Source: an uncultured Sphingobium sp. (GTDB taxonomy: Bacteria; Pseudomonadota; Alphaproteobacteria; Sphingomonadales; Sphingomonadaceae). From it: a DNA stretch of 64,000 nt. The notes below the pieces were generated by a model. That model did no database searches and was not told the DNA's origin. It was given only the letters and a program-made list of their open reading frames with translations. The stretch lies in assembly GCA_946885845.1 (NCBI GenBank), contig CAMPHJ010000001.1, positions 62,001 through 126,000 of the forward strand, written 5' to 3'. Position 1 is the stretch's first letter. Every line of letters starts with the position of its first letter. The position numbers were made by a program, and so were the translations under genes. Shown piece after piece: positions 28,527 to 38,134 of the stretch.

Positions 28527-29494
28527 TGACCGCGTGGCAACCCCCATCCGCGCTTCAGGCGGGCGTCGCCCAGCCGCTCTTTTCAGTGGTCATCCCGACC
28601 TATCAAAGGCGCGATGCAGTGGTCGCCGCCGTCATGTCCGCCCTGGATCAGAGCATCGCCGTGATCGAAGTGATCGTCGTCGTGGACGGGTCGACCGACG
28701 GCACCGAAATCGCGCTGGGCGCGATCAACGACCCACGGCTGACGGTCGTGGTCCAACCCAATCGCGGCGCGGCGGCGGCCCGCAATACCGGCATCGACCA
28801 TGCCAGGGGACGCTATGTCGCCTTCCTCGACTGCGACGATCGTTTCCTGCCCCATCACCTCGCCGACCTGCTGCCCCTGCTGGAGGATGGCGATCATGTC
28901 GTCGCCTATGGCCAGGTGCTCGCCGATCGCGGAGCCGGACGCAATTTCCTGAAACCTCCCCGCGCCATCGGCCAGGGGGAACGGCTCGACAAATATCTGA
29001 TGTGCGACCGCGGCTTCATCCAGACCAGCAGCGTCGCGCTCAGCCGCCCGCTCGCCGAAAAAATACGTTATCGGGAAGATGTGAAGTTCGGCGACGACAC
29101 CGACTTTGCCCTGCGCCTGTCGCTCGCCGGGGCGCAATTTCGCATGACAGACCGGCCCGGCACGATCTGGACCGACCGTCAGGCGGGCGACCGGCTGTCG
29201 CAGGTGCGCGGCAATATCGGCAGCCTCCGGTGGCTCGCCGACCTGCGCCCCCATATCTCGGCGCGCGCCTTTTCCGGCTATATGGGCTGGCACGCCGCCA
29301 AAAGCATCTGGCCCACCCAACCCAGCCGCGCGCTGGGCTATTATCTGGCCGCCTTGCTGCGCGGCGCTTACGGCCCGCGCCTTGCCGGAGCGGTGCTGAT
29401 GCAGATCGTGCTGCCCGACGCCCTTTACCGCAGGATTTGCGATCGCTGGATCGATTTCATCCGGCTGCTGGTCGGGCAAAGGCAAGTGCTATGA
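28526..29494 (+). CDS. GT2-family glycosyltransferase, tandem relative of the preceding one
   Basis: 322 residues from the ATG at 28526, which shares one base with the previous stop; a GTG directly before it would also work. Motifs: FSVVIPTYQRRDAVVAAVMSAL, VIVVVDGSTDGTE, GAAAARNTGIDHARGRYVAFLDCDDRFLPHH, then FGDDTDFALRLSLAGAQFRM matching the block in the preceding transferase. It probably adds another sugar of the repeat unit. The stop overlaps the GH10 gene (ATGA). Confidence 0.85.
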   Translation: MTAWQPPSALQAGVAQPLFSVVIPTYQRRDAVVAAVMSALDQSIAVIEVIVVVDGSTDGTEIALGAINDPRLTVVVQPNRGAAAARNTGIDHARGRYVAFLDCDDRFLPHHLADLLPLLEDGDHVVAYGQVLADRGAGRNFLKPPRAIGQGERLDKYLMCDRGFIQTSSVALSRPLAEKIRYREDVKFGDDTDFALRLSLAGAQFRMTDRPGTIWTDRQAGDRLSQVRGNIGSLRWLADLRPHISARAFSGYMGWHAAKSIWPTQPSRALGYYLAALLRGAYGPRLAGAVLMQIVLPDALYRRICDRWIDFIRLLVGQRQVL

Positions 29495-30618
29495 AGCGGC
29501 GCGATTTCCTGGGCGCCGCCGCCGCGCTCGCCGCCTGCTCTCCCCTGCCGCCCAGCGTCGCACGCGTCGCATCGCGGGAAGGACTGGCGGCACATGCCCG
29601 GCGGTCGGGTCGCCATTTCGGCCTGGCCGTGAAATCGCGACTGCTGCGGGAAGACCGGTCCTACCGGACGACCGCCGCGCGCGAATGCAACATATTGGTT
29701 CAGGAATATGAGCTGAAACGCGGCACGACGGAACCAAAGCCCGGCAAATATGACTTCAGCGGCGCAGACCAGATCATCGACTTCGCGCAGGCGCATGACA
29801 TGCGCGCGCGCGGCCACACGCTGGTCTGGTACGCCGCCAATCCGCCATGGCTGGAACCGGCGGTAAAACAGGCCAGCCAGAAAGACCAAAAACGGCTGAT
29901 GACCAGCTACATCGACGTCGCCATGCGTCGCTATGCCGGGCGTATTTCCGAATGGGACGTCGTCAACGAAACGCTGGAACCCAATCAGGGCCGCGCCGAC
30001 GGCATGCGCGCGGACAATCTGTGGATGAAGGCGATGGGCGAACATCATATCGACCTGGCCTTTCACCATGCCCGCAAGACTGATCCGACCGCCACGCTAT
30101 ATCTGGGCGACTATGGGCTGGAACATGACTCGCCCCGCTGCGAACGACGGCGGACGGCAATGTTGAAACTGCTCGACCGTCTGATGGGCCGGGGCGTCCC
30201 TGTCGACGCCATCGGCATCCAGGGACATCTGAAACCCTATAAAGAACCGTTCAACCAGCGCCAATTTGCCGATTTCCTACAGAAATTGAGCGGATACGGC
30301 CTGAAATTGGCTGTGACCGAATTCGACATTGCCGACCGGGGCGGACCACCCAACCCGGAAAAGCGGGACCGCGAAGTCGCCTCCATCGCCAAGGCATTTC
30401 TGGATGTCGCGCTGGACAATCCCGCCACCCAGTCGCTGCTCTGCTGGGGCGTGTCCGACCGCGATTCATGGTTGTCCAGATATCCCGACTATAAATGGCC
30501 CGACGGGCAATTGTCTCGTGGCCTTCCGTTCGACGGCGACATGGCGCGCAAGCCTTTCTGGGACGCCATCGCCGCCGCGTTCGACGCTGCTCCTCCAGCA
30601 AATGGGGGCGCAGCATGA
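29491..30618 (+). CDS. GH10 endo-xylanase-like lipoprotein in the exopolysaccharide operon
   Basis: 375 residues from the ATG at 29491 (ATGA overlap). The start has RRDFLG, resembling a Tat motif, and a lipobox LAAC with Cys16, so it may be a lipoprotein. The barrel is GH10: VQEYELKRG, RGHTLVWY, acid/base Glu160 in WDVVNE, nucleophile Glu277 in VTEFDI, and the late Trp in LLCWGVSDRDSW. Catalytic residues are intact. GH10 enzymes cleave beta-1,4-xylan, but inside a polymer-assembly operon the natural target is more likely the cell's own polysaccharide, for trimming or release. No carbohydrate-binding module is present. Confidence 0.85.
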   Translation: MKRRDFLGAAAALAACSPLPPSVARVASREGLAAHARRSGRHFGLAVKSRLLREDRSYRTTAARECNILVQEYELKRGTTEPKPGKYDFSGADQIIDFAQAHDMRARGHTLVWYAANPPWLEPAVKQASQKDQKRLMTSYIDVAMRRYAGRISEWDVVNETLEPNQGRADGMRADNLWMKAMGEHHIDLAFHHARKTDPTATLYLGDYGLEHDSPRCERRRTAMLKLLDRLMGRGVPVDAIGIQGHLKPYKEPFNQRQFADFLQKLSGYGLKLAVTEFDIADRGGPPNPEKRDREVASIAKAFLDVALDNPATQSLLCWGVSDRDSWLSRYPDYKWPDGQLSRGLPFDGDMARKPFWDAIAAAFDAAPPANGGAA

Positions 30619-31700
30619 GGATTTCGTCCCTCACCGGCCTGCGCGGCATCGCGGCCGTATCCGTCCTGCTTTACCATATCCCGCACAACCCGGCCTTCGC
30701 GCAGTTCGCGATCCCGCTATTTTCGCGCGCCTATCTGGCCGTGGACCTGTTCTTCATCCTCAGCGGCTTTGTCATTTCGTTCGGCTATCATGACCGGGTG
30801 GTCAGGCATCTCGGAACGAAGAGCTATGTCGACTTCCTGTTCAATCGCATGGCGCGGGTGTGGCCGCTTCACCTGATCGTGACCCTGGTCTTTGCGGCGC
30901 GGATCATCCTCAACGTGTCGGGCAGCCAGTCGATCGAACTCACGTCCGCCAATATCCTCACAAACCTCGCAATGGTGCAAAGTTGGGGATGGGGTACGCA
31001 GCCGATTGCTGGGAACAGTTGGTCCGTCAGCACCGAACTGGCCGCCTATCTTCTTTACCCGCTCATCGCCCTGATCGCCTTTTCACGATGGGCCTTGGCG
31101 CAGGCGGCGGTCTGCGTGGGCCTGTTGTTGCTGGTCGCCACGTCCGGGCTTGGGTCCAGCGGGCCGATGGACGTCAACAACTCGGACAGCATACTCACGC
31201 TGCTGCGTTGTCTGGCGGGCTTCTCGCTCGGCGTGCTGACATATCGTTGCGCAAACCAACCATGGTGCAGGCGCATTCTGGATCGCACGGGCGGCTTTGC
31301 CATCACCTGCGCGCTGATCGCGGGCGCGCTGCTGTTGCCCGGCGCGGATTTGCTCGTCGTCTGCCTCATGCCCGCACTGGTGCTCAGCTGCTATTATGAC
31401 GGGTCTGCCGCGCGCGCGATCATGGCAAACCCCGTCAGCTTCCACCTGGGATTGATCAGCTATTCCATTTACCTGTGGCACCCGCTGGTGCGCGATGTCG
31501 CGGCGCGCGCCATGGCCGTGGCGCATCGTCATAATATCACCGGCATGGACTGGCTCTTCGTCGCTGGCATGCTGGTCGCCACCTGGCTGCTGTGCTGGGC
31601 AAGCTATCTGCTGGTCGAAGTCCGGGGGCATCAATTCATCAAATGGCTGCAAAGCGGCAGGCCGCAACGCCCCTCCGTGGTGGAGGCGACGGCCCCGTGA
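30615..31700 (+). CDS. Acyltransferase 3 family membrane protein (OafA/ExoZ-like)
   Basis: 361 residues from the ATG at 30615 (ATGA overlap with GH10). Ten or so membrane segments; the family start SSLTGLRGIAAVSVLLYHI carries the conserved Arg and His, and FFILSGFVISFGY plus FLFNRMARVWPLHL follow as usual. Such proteins acetylate or otherwise acylate surface polysaccharides using a cytoplasmic acyl donor. The short C-terminal tail overlaps the next glycosyltransferase start (GTGA). It likely decorates the polymer made by this locus. Confidence 0.85.
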   Translation: MRISSLTGLRGIAAVSVLLYHIPHNPAFAQFAIPLFSRAYLAVDLFFILSGFVISFGYHDRVVRHLGTKSYVDFLFNRMARVWPLHLIVTLVFAARIILNVSGSQSIELTSANILTNLAMVQSWGWGTQPIAGNSWSVSTELAAYLLYPLIALIAFSRWALAQAAVCVGLLLLVATSGLGSSGPMDVNNSDSILTLLRCLAGFSLGVLTYRCANQPWCRRILDRTGGFAITCALIAGALLLPGADLLVVCLMPALVLSCYYDGSAARAIMANPVSFHLGLISYSIYLWHPLVRDVAARAMAVAHRHNITGMDWLFVAGMLVATWLLCWASYLLVEVRGHQFIKWLQSGRPQRPSVVEATAP

Positions 31701-32626
31701 CCGTTGGCAAGGCGATATGGATCGCCATACCGACATTCAGGCGGCCGGTTGAACTACGCCATCTGCTCGACAGTCTGGCCAAGCAGGTCCAGCGCCATGA
31801 CGTCATGCTGCTGGTCGCCGACAATGACGGCACCGCGCAGGAAGGGGCCGCCGTAGTGCAGACGTTGCGCGACACAGGCTATCCCTTGCCCCTTACCCTT
31901 CTGCCCGTGCCCCAGCCGGGCCTGTGCGCCGTGCGGAACGCCATCTTCGCGACGGCGATGGCCGATCCGGCAATGCGCTTCATCGCCATGATCGACGACG
32001 ACGAATGGCCGCAACCCGGCTGGCTGGACGCGCTGCTTTCCTGTCAGGAACGCGTGGGCGCTGATGTCGTCGCCGGACCGGTCGACTGCCATTTCCAAGG
32101 GCGGCCACCCCGCTGGGCGCGCGAAACGCTGGTGTTCAGGCCGGAACAGCGCGCCTGGGGAGCGACCGGCATGCTGTGGGCCAGCAATAACCTGCTCGTC
32201 AGCCGCAAGGCGCTCACCATGGTCGAACGACCATGGTTCGATCCCCGTTTCAACCACAGCGGCGGGGAAGACCTGGATTTCCTCGTCCGCCTCCACGCGG
32301 CTAGCGCGCGTTTCGGCTGGGCGCCTGACGCACGTGTCAATGAATGGGTGCCGCCGGATCGCGCGCGCCTGTCCTGGGTGCTCAAACGCATGTGGCGGAT
32401 CGGCTTTACCGAAACGCTTGCCCGTCGGAAACAAAGGCCGGGGGTCGCGGGCCGCGCCCGCCTGCTGGCCCGCACGATTGCCATATTGACCGCGCGGACG
32501 GTCGGGCTGGCGGCATTATTGCTGCCCGGCGCGCGACGGGTCGACATCGCCGGGCAATGGGTCAAATGCTGGGGGCGCCTCTATGCCCTGTCGGGCGGCG
32601 CCCACAGCCATTATGGCGCGTTGTAG
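31697..32626 (+). CDS. GT2-family glycosyltransferase, last gene of the operon
   Basis: 309 residues from a GTG overlapping the acyltransferase stop; the open frame upstream belongs to the overlapping gene. WIAIPTFRRPVELRHLLDSL, MLLVADNDGTAQ and MIDDDEWPQPGW are the GT2 motifs, followed by SGGEDLDFLVRLHAA. Similar in length and plan to the enzyme at 26656-27585. Its last 16 bases overlap the end of the convergent GH16 gene, so the two messages share complementary 3' ends. Confidence 0.83.
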   Translation: MTVGKAIWIAIPTFRRPVELRHLLDSLAKQVQRHDVMLLVADNDGTAQEGAAVVQTLRDTGYPLPLTLLPVPQPGLCAVRNAIFATAMADPAMRFIAMIDDDEWPQPGWLDALLSCQERVGADVVAGPVDCHFQGRPPRWARETLVFRPEQRAWGATGMLWASNNLLVSRKALTMVERPWFDPRFNHSGGEDLDFLVRLHAASARFGWAPDARVNEWVPPDRARLSWVLKRMWRIGFTETLARRKQRPGVAGRARLLARTIAILTARTVGLAALLLPGARRVDIAGQWVKCWGRLYALSGGAHSHYGAL

Positions 32627-33993
32627 ATGCGGAATTTCTTGATGATCATGTCGCCCGATCCATCGTCATAGGCGCTGGTGGTTTTTACCGCCACGTTCAT
32701 GATCGGATACCAGCGGTGGCCCTTGAACGGGTTTACCGACTGATATGTCTCCACGCCATCGACGAACCAGGTGATATAATCCCGCTGGATATCGACGGCA
32801 AAACGGTGAAAGCCCGTTGAATAATCCTTCAGGCCATAGGCTTGCTCCGTCTGGATCGTGACGCCGCGCTGAAAACTGCGCACGCCGCCCGAACCGCCAT
32901 GGATGGTATGGGCGACATGGCGGTCGAAATCCCAATAGCTTTGATAGCCAAAGCCTTCGTATACATCGATTTCCGGTGGCCAGCCGCTGGTCGATATCAG
33001 CCAGAATGCGGGCCATGATCCCCGGCGGCTGGGCATTCTGGCTTCCCACTCATATTGGCCATAGCCGATCTGCGAAGCCAGGAAATTGCGCCCGTCCAGC
33101 ACCGTCGCACCATAATACCAGTCGCGGCCTTCATGATGGATTGGGGCGTTCAGCTTCTGGCTGTGCAGGACCAGCCCCTGCGCTCCCCAATAGACCGGCC
33201 CCTCGACGCCGGGAAACACCGTCGAATCCAGGTAAAGGCCCGTCTCGCCATTCGCGATCTGGGTCCGGCCATGCGACAGCGATGTCGCCCATCGGTTCCA
33301 TCCGCCGTCGGGCGATCTTTTGTGCGTGTCCTTCGCCAGTTCGAATTGCAGCGTGCCCGTGGCCGCAAAGCTGCGCGGCTGGCGGAAAGTGCCGGTCGCC
33401 TTGGCCGTCGCGGCGGTGGCGCTTGTGGCCGTGACAGTTGCTACCGCCTGCCCCTGCAATCCGCCCCAGGGCACTTCCCTCAGCTTCAACTGGAACTGCT
33501 GTCCCTGCGCCATGCCGATGATCGGTACGGCTACGGTCTGCACCAGCGGATCGCCCGGACGGAATATGACGACCGTGTCCACCGTTTCATAATGATAGCC
33601 TGACAGCGCGCGCAGCGTGCCCGACCCGTTCACCGTAATGACGCGGGCGATCACCGTATTGGGCGTATCCCGATCCAGCCTCACCGGAACATAGGCAACC
33701 CCGGACCCCGGCGCGACCGTGGCGTTGCCCAGCCATAATGTAGCCTTGCCGGGCAGTTTCGTGCCGTTGGCAAAATCGAAATCAGCAAAAGTTGAAGTCG
33801 TCGTTGCAGATGATGTTGTTGATGATGAATAACTCGTCGTAGGCGCCGTGGCAGTCACCGACCCTTCACTCGCACCACTTGCCGATGTCGTTAAAGTAGA
33901 ACCGCCACTCAACATTGTCGCCGCCCCCGCAAAGGCAACGAACAACAGGGACAGTCCTGCTCCGGCCACAGGACCGGTCAGCTTCATATTCAT
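32611..33993 (-). CDS. GH16 endo-glucanase-like secreted hydrolase with N-terminal Calx-beta-like domain
   Basis: 460 residues. A hydrophobic start (residues 8-30) is followed by a Ser/Thr-rich linker (about 30-68) and a beta-domain (about 78-190, VAYVPVRLDRDTPNTVIARV) that resembles Calx-beta. The GH16 domain fills the C-terminal part: ATVLDGRNFLASQIGYGQYEWEARM-type strands, RGSWPAFWL and the active site EIDVYE (Glu341, Asp343, Glu346). GH16 includes ExoK/ExsH-like enzymes that shorten nascent bacterial polysaccharides. Its place against the exopolysaccharide operon fits that role. The promoter region carries a large palindrome. Confidence 0.82.
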   Translation of the reverse strand: MNMKLTGPVAGAGLSLLFVAFAGAATMLSGGSTLTTSASGASEGSVTATAPTTSYSSSTTSSATTTSTFADFDFANGTKLPGKATLWLGNATVAPGSGVAYVPVRLDRDTPNTVIARVITVNGSGTLRALSGYHYETVDTVVIFRPGDPLVQTVAVPIIGMAQGQQFQLKLREVPWGGLQGQAVATVTATSATAATAKATGTFRQPRSFAATGTLQFELAKDTHKRSPDGGWNRWATSLSHGRTQIANGETGLYLDSTVFPGVEGPVYWGAQGLVLHSQKLNAPIHHEGRDWYYGATVLDGRNFLASQIGYGQYEWEARMPSRRGSWPAFWLISTSGWPPEIDVYEGFGYQSYWDFDRHVAHTIHGGSGGVRSFQRGVTIQTEQAYGLKDYSTGFHRFAVDIQRDYITWFVDGVETYQSVNPFKGHRWYPIMNVAVKTTSAYDDGSGDMIIKKFRIYNAP

Positions 33994-34072
33994 TATTGCA
34001 ACCCCCTTATACTATTCCCCCGCCCCAGGAAGATCATATAGGAATGTTAACAACAGCCTCCGGTCAACCACA

Positions 34073-34105
34073 GGTCGTCGCAAATCACCCAAATTTGCGA
34101 CGACC
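34073..34105. promoter_or_regulatory. 13-base-arm inverted repeat between ugd and the GH16 gene
   Basis: GGTCGTCGCAAAT and ATTTGCGACGACC pair perfectly around a seven-base spacer, 80 bases before the GH16 start and 38 bases after the ugd stop. Neither strand has a T run after the stem, so it is a poor intrinsic terminator. Its core TCGCAAA/TTTGCGA matches the palindrome at 17298-17323 before the export operon. Read as an operator, it would tie the GH16 gene to the same regulator. Confidence 0.5.
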
Positions 34106-34142
34106 CGTTAATCTCAATCAATATTAGACTTCATTCATGCAC

Positions 34143-35486
34143 TCATTCAGCCGCCTGCACCAACGGCTCGATTTCCGGCGCCACTCCCCGTCCGACGCTC
34201 ACATAGGAAAACCCCGCCGCCTCCGCGACATCCGCGCGATAGATGTTGCGCAGATCAACCAACGCGTCGCCACTCATCGCCGAACGAAGGCGCGAAAGGT
34301 CCAGCGCTCTCAACGCGTCCCATTCAGTCACGATCACAACCGCCGCAGCACCCTCCGCCGCAGCATAGGGGCTTGTGCAAAACTCCACATCCTGCACCAT
34401 CGATCGCGCAGCCTCCATGCCTTCCGGGTCATAAGCGCGCACCTGCGCACCGCCATCCTGCAACGCCCGAATGATCGCCAGCGACGGCGCATCCCGCATG
34501 TCATCGGTATTGGGCTTGAAGGTCAGACCCAATACGCCGACCGTCTTGCCCCGCACCGATCCATTGCACACGGCCACGATCTTGCGCGCCATCGCCCGCT
34601 TGCGGCTTTCGTTCACCGCGACCGTGGTTTCGATCAGCCGGATGGGCGCGCCCGCATCTTCCGCCGTCTTCACGAGCGCCAGCGTATCCTTGGGGAAGCA
34701 CGACCCCCCATAGCCCGGCCCGGCATGCAGGAATTTCGCGCCGATACGGTTGTCCAGGCCGATACCGCGCGCGACTTGCTGCACGTCCGCACCCACCTGC
34801 TCGCAAAGGTCTGCCATCTCGTTGATATAAGTGATCTTCATCGCCAGAAACGCATTGGCAGCATATTTGATCAGTTCGCTTGTCCGGCGACCGGTGAACT
34901 GGATCGGCGCCTGGTTCAGGTAAAGCGGTCGATAGACCTCTTCCATCACCGGCCTGGCGCGTTCATCCTCCATTCCGATGACGATACGGTCGGGACGCTT
35001 GAAATCCTCAATCGCCGCACCCTCGCGCAGAAACTCCGGATTGGATGCAACCGCGAACTGCGCTGCCGGGTTTGTTTCACGGATGATGCGATCAACTTCG
35101 TCACCTGTGCCGACGGGCACCGTCGATTTGGTGACGACGACAGTAAATCCCTTGATCGAAGATGCGATCTCACGTGCTGCGTCATAGACATAGGTCAGGT
35201 CTGCATGGCCGTCACCACGCCGCGCGGGGGTTCCCACGGCAATGAACACAACGTCTGCCTGCGCAACGGACGCAGGCAGATCGGTCGTGAAGGTCAGTCG
35301 CCCCGCCTTGACGTTGCGATCGATTAGGTCTGCAAGTCCCGGCTCATAAATGGGCACGCCGCCATCCTGCAGCAGCGCAATTTTGCGCTCATCCTTGTCC
35401 ACGCAGATCACATCGTGCCCGAAATCGGCAAGACACGCCCCGGACACCAGGCCCACATAGCCCGAACCCGTCATAACGATCCGCAT
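34143..35486 (-). CDS. ugd: UDP-glucose 6-dehydrogenase
   Basis: 447 residues. N-terminal NAD fold MTGSGYVGLVSGACLADFGHDV, central dimer domain and the catalytic cysteine in GPGYGGSCFPKDTLAL, then the C-terminal UDP-binding fold (GLTFKPNTDDMRDAPS). It oxidises UDP-glucose to UDP-glucuronate in the cytoplasm, supplying an acidic sugar for the polymer of the adjacent locus. It is the only nucleotide-sugar gene here; no rhamnose (rml) genes are present. About 295 bases on its upstream side hold no gene I can support. Confidence 0.92.
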   Translation of the reverse strand: MRIVMTGSGYVGLVSGACLADFGHDVICVDKDERKIALLQDGGVPIYEPGLADLIDRNVKAGRLTFTTDLPASVAQADVVFIAVGTPARRGDGHADLTYVYDAAREIASSIKGFTVVVTKSTVPVGTGDEVDRIIRETNPAAQFAVASNPEFLREGAAIEDFKRPDRIVIGMEDERARPVMEEVYRPLYLNQAPIQFTGRRTSELIKYAANAFLAMKITYINEMADLCEQVGADVQQVARGIGLDNRIGAKFLHAGPGYGGSCFPKDTLALVKTAEDAGAPIRLIETTVAVNESRKRAMARKIVAVCNGSVRGKTVGVLGLTFKPNTDDMRDAPSLAIIRALQDGGAQVRAYDPEGMEAARSMVQDVEFCTSPYAAAEGAAAVVIVTEWDALRALDLSRLRSAMSGDALVDLRNIYRADVAEAAGFSYVSVGRGVAPEIEPLVQAAE

Positions 35487-35781
35487 CAGAAGTTCTCCTT
35501 AACCCAAATGCTTCTGCGTCGAACATCTTTCATAGGCGCACGAAACCAGCTCCTGGAAGGACAGGATGAGGCGGAGCGGCCGTCATTAAGATCGGATATT
35601 CGGCGATGAAGCCCCAACGTCACCCCCGGTCCAAGCCCGACCGTGACGCACCGCAGCATAATGCGGGCCGCCCGATAAAAGCAACGCAGTCCGCCGCACT
35701 CGGGGCACATATGGACGCGATCAGCCTAGTATCGCGCGCGTTCCGCAGAGAGTTCTGAAACGAGCCCCGGAGTGACGGGAA

Positions 35782-36543
35782 TTAGATCCCGCCGGGGAAG
35801 ACCGGCCACCCGCCACTTTCTAACGCGGCACTCAGGTCTGCGACACAGCCCTCCATCGCCTGCAAATCTGTAGAGCGTACGACGAAATTCGCTCCCGTCT
35901 TTCCTTCCCGAAAGAAGGGATAACTACCAATCTGACATCCTTCATGCGCACGTTCAACCGCCGCCAATAAGTCCGCGATCTCGCTTTCGGCGACCCAGCA
36001 TCCAACTTGTGCCGAAAGGACCGGATGGCCGCCTTCCAGCGTTCCGGTCAGGCTGTCCAGCATGCCCGCCGTGATGTGCGGCACGCCCGCCATGATGAAG
36101 ATATTCCCGTGCCGGATGCCCGGCGCGCCTGACATGCGATTTTCGATGAGGCTCGCCCCCGCTGGCACACGCGCCATTCGCAGCCTCGCCTCAGTCAACC
36201 CACCGCGCGTTTCGTAATAGCCAGACAGCATCGCACGAGCCTGAGGATCGATCTCAACATCCACTGCGAGAGCGCGGGCAATGGCATCGACCGTAATGTC
36301 ATCATGCGTCGGCCCGATACCGCCGGTGGTAAACAGATAGTCGTGCCGGACCCGCAACGCATTGACCGCTTCGACGATCGCGTCACTGTCGTCGCCGACG
36401 ACGCGGACCTCCACCAGTCGAATCCCCTGCACATTCAGCCAGGACGCTAGTTGCGCGACGTTCCTATCTTGTGTCCGCCCCGACAGTATCTCGTCACCTA
36501 TGACGATCAGTGCGGCTGTCCATATGCGTTCGGGTGCAAGCAT
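35782..36543 (-). CDS. CinA-like / MoaB-type molybdopterin-binding domain protein
   Basis: 253 residues from the ATG at 36543; a longer form from 36603 (AGGA upstream) cannot be excluded. ERIWTAALIVIGDEILSGRTQD and FTTGGIGPTHDDITVDAIARAL are the hallmark of the MoCF/MogA-like domain found at the N-terminus of CinA. The C-terminal amidase domain of full CinA is absent. Similar stand-alone proteins are widespread in Alphaproteobacteria and are annotated as competence/damage-inducible; a nucleotide pyrophosphatase activity is known for some. It diverges from map. Confidence 0.82.
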   Translation of the reverse strand: MLAPERIWTAALIVIGDEILSGRTQDRNVAQLASWLNVQGIRLVEVRVVGDDSDAIVEAVNALRVRHDYLFTTGGIGPTHDDITVDAIARALAVDVEIDPQARAMLSGYYETRGGLTEARLRMARVPAGASLIENRMSGAPGIRHGNIFIMAGVPHITAGMLDSLTGTLEGGHPVLSAQVGCWVAESEIADLLAAVERAHEGCQIGSYPFFREGKTGANFVVRSTDLQAMEGCVADLSAALESGGWPVFPGGI

Positions 36544-36632
36544 GGCCTCGCAATAACCCGCGCTGGCTTCCCTGCCTAGCCCGTGTCGAACCGCCACTCG
36601 CATTATCCTGTTTTCCTGCCTATAATCGCTTC

Positions 36633-37463
36633 ATGACCGACTATATGACGATGACGGCCGACGCGCCGATTTCCCGATCGACAGCGATCAAACTGTATGA
36701 CGAAGCGGGCTTTGACGGCATGCGCAAGGCAGGTCGACTTGCAGCAGAGATACTGGACGCGCTGGTGCCTCATGTCGTGCCGGGGGTCACCACTGGCGAG
36801 CTGGACGATATGGTCCGTCGCATGACCCTGGACGGCGGCGGAGTACCCGCGACGCTGGGCTATCGCGGCTACACACACAGCTGCTGCATATCTCTGAACA
36901 CGATCATCTGCCATGGCATTCCGGGCGATCAGAAGATCAAGGAAGGCGACATACTCAACATCGACGTCACGCCTCTGGTGGACGGCTGGCATGGCGATAG
37001 CAGCCGCATGTATATCGCCGGGGAAGCCTCTATCAAGGCCCGCCGGCTGATTGATGTCACATATGAATGCCTGATGCTGGGGATCGAGCAAGCAAAGCCC
37101 GGCAATCACTTGGGCGACATCGGCCATGCGATCCAAAGCCACGCGGAAAAGCACCGTTATGGCGTGGTCAGGGACTTTTGCGGCCACGGTCTGGGCCGGG
37201 TCTTCCATGATAGCCCCGAAGTCATCCATGTCGGACGGCCAGGCACGGGACCGGAATTGCGGCCCGGCATGTTCTTCACCATCGAACCGATGATCAACAT
37301 TGGAAAACCCGGTGTAAAGATGCTGGAGGACGGATGGACAGCCGTGACCCGCGATCGCACGCTATCAGCGCAATTCGAACATAGCATCGGCATTACACAA
37401 ACCGGCTGCGAAATCTTCACTGAAAGCCTGGCTGGCTTGAATGCGCCTCCCTACGCGGCTTGA
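36633..37463 (+). CDS. map: Type I methionine aminopeptidase
   Basis: 276 residues from the ATG at 36633. Metal ligands are seen in order: Asp in NIDVTPLVDGWHGDSSR (two Asp), His in FCGHGLGRVFHD, Glu in FTIEPMI and Glu in QFEHSI. It removes the initiator methionine from nascent proteins in the cytoplasm. Overall length and motif spacing are those of bacterial type I enzymes. It diverges from the CinA-like gene and is followed by 234 bases before glnB in which I see no gene. Confidence 0.93.
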   Translation: MTDYMTMTADAPISRSTAIKLYDEAGFDGMRKAGRLAAEILDALVPHVVPGVTTGELDDMVRRMTLDGGGVPATLGYRGYTHSCCISLNTIICHGIPGDQKIKEGDILNIDVTPLVDGWHGDSSRMYIAGEASIKARRLIDVTYECLMLGIEQAKPGNHLGDIGHAIQSHAEKHRYGVVRDFCGHGLGRVFHDSPEVIHVGRPGTGPELRPGMFFTIEPMINIGKPGVKMLEDGWTAVTRDRTLSAQFEHSIGITQTGCEIFTESLAGLNAPPYAA

Positions 37464-37640
37464 ACAGCCTGCCCAAAAAACAGGCATCTTCCGTTAGGAT
37501 TGCACGTATTACGGGCAATATGGACAAAGGATGCCGCTTCGCCGAAAGCGAGTTCTGGCGATTCGCTATTTGGCACGGTAATTGATTGTTGCAGGGGGGA
37601 CGGTGCGTGTCTCAGAGACATGATGATCGTCGCTGGATGA

Positions 37641-38036
<396 letters not shown>

Positions 38037-38134
38037 TAATTTTCAACAGCTTTTCGCCTCTCCTGACCGGAGGTCGCGAACGCATGCATCAACTATCCCT
38101 CCGGGGGGTATCAATAGAGAAGGGCAGATTGCAC

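Noticed and set aside
34137..35327. 396-codon open frame opposite ugd
   Set aside because: Antisense shadow of a high-GC gene; composition is Arg/His-rich and without structure.
37571..37593. TGGCAC ... TTGCA upstream of glnB, resembling a sigma-54 promoter
   Set aside because: The GG and GC elements are 17 bases apart; sigma-54 needs about ten, so the match is not usable.
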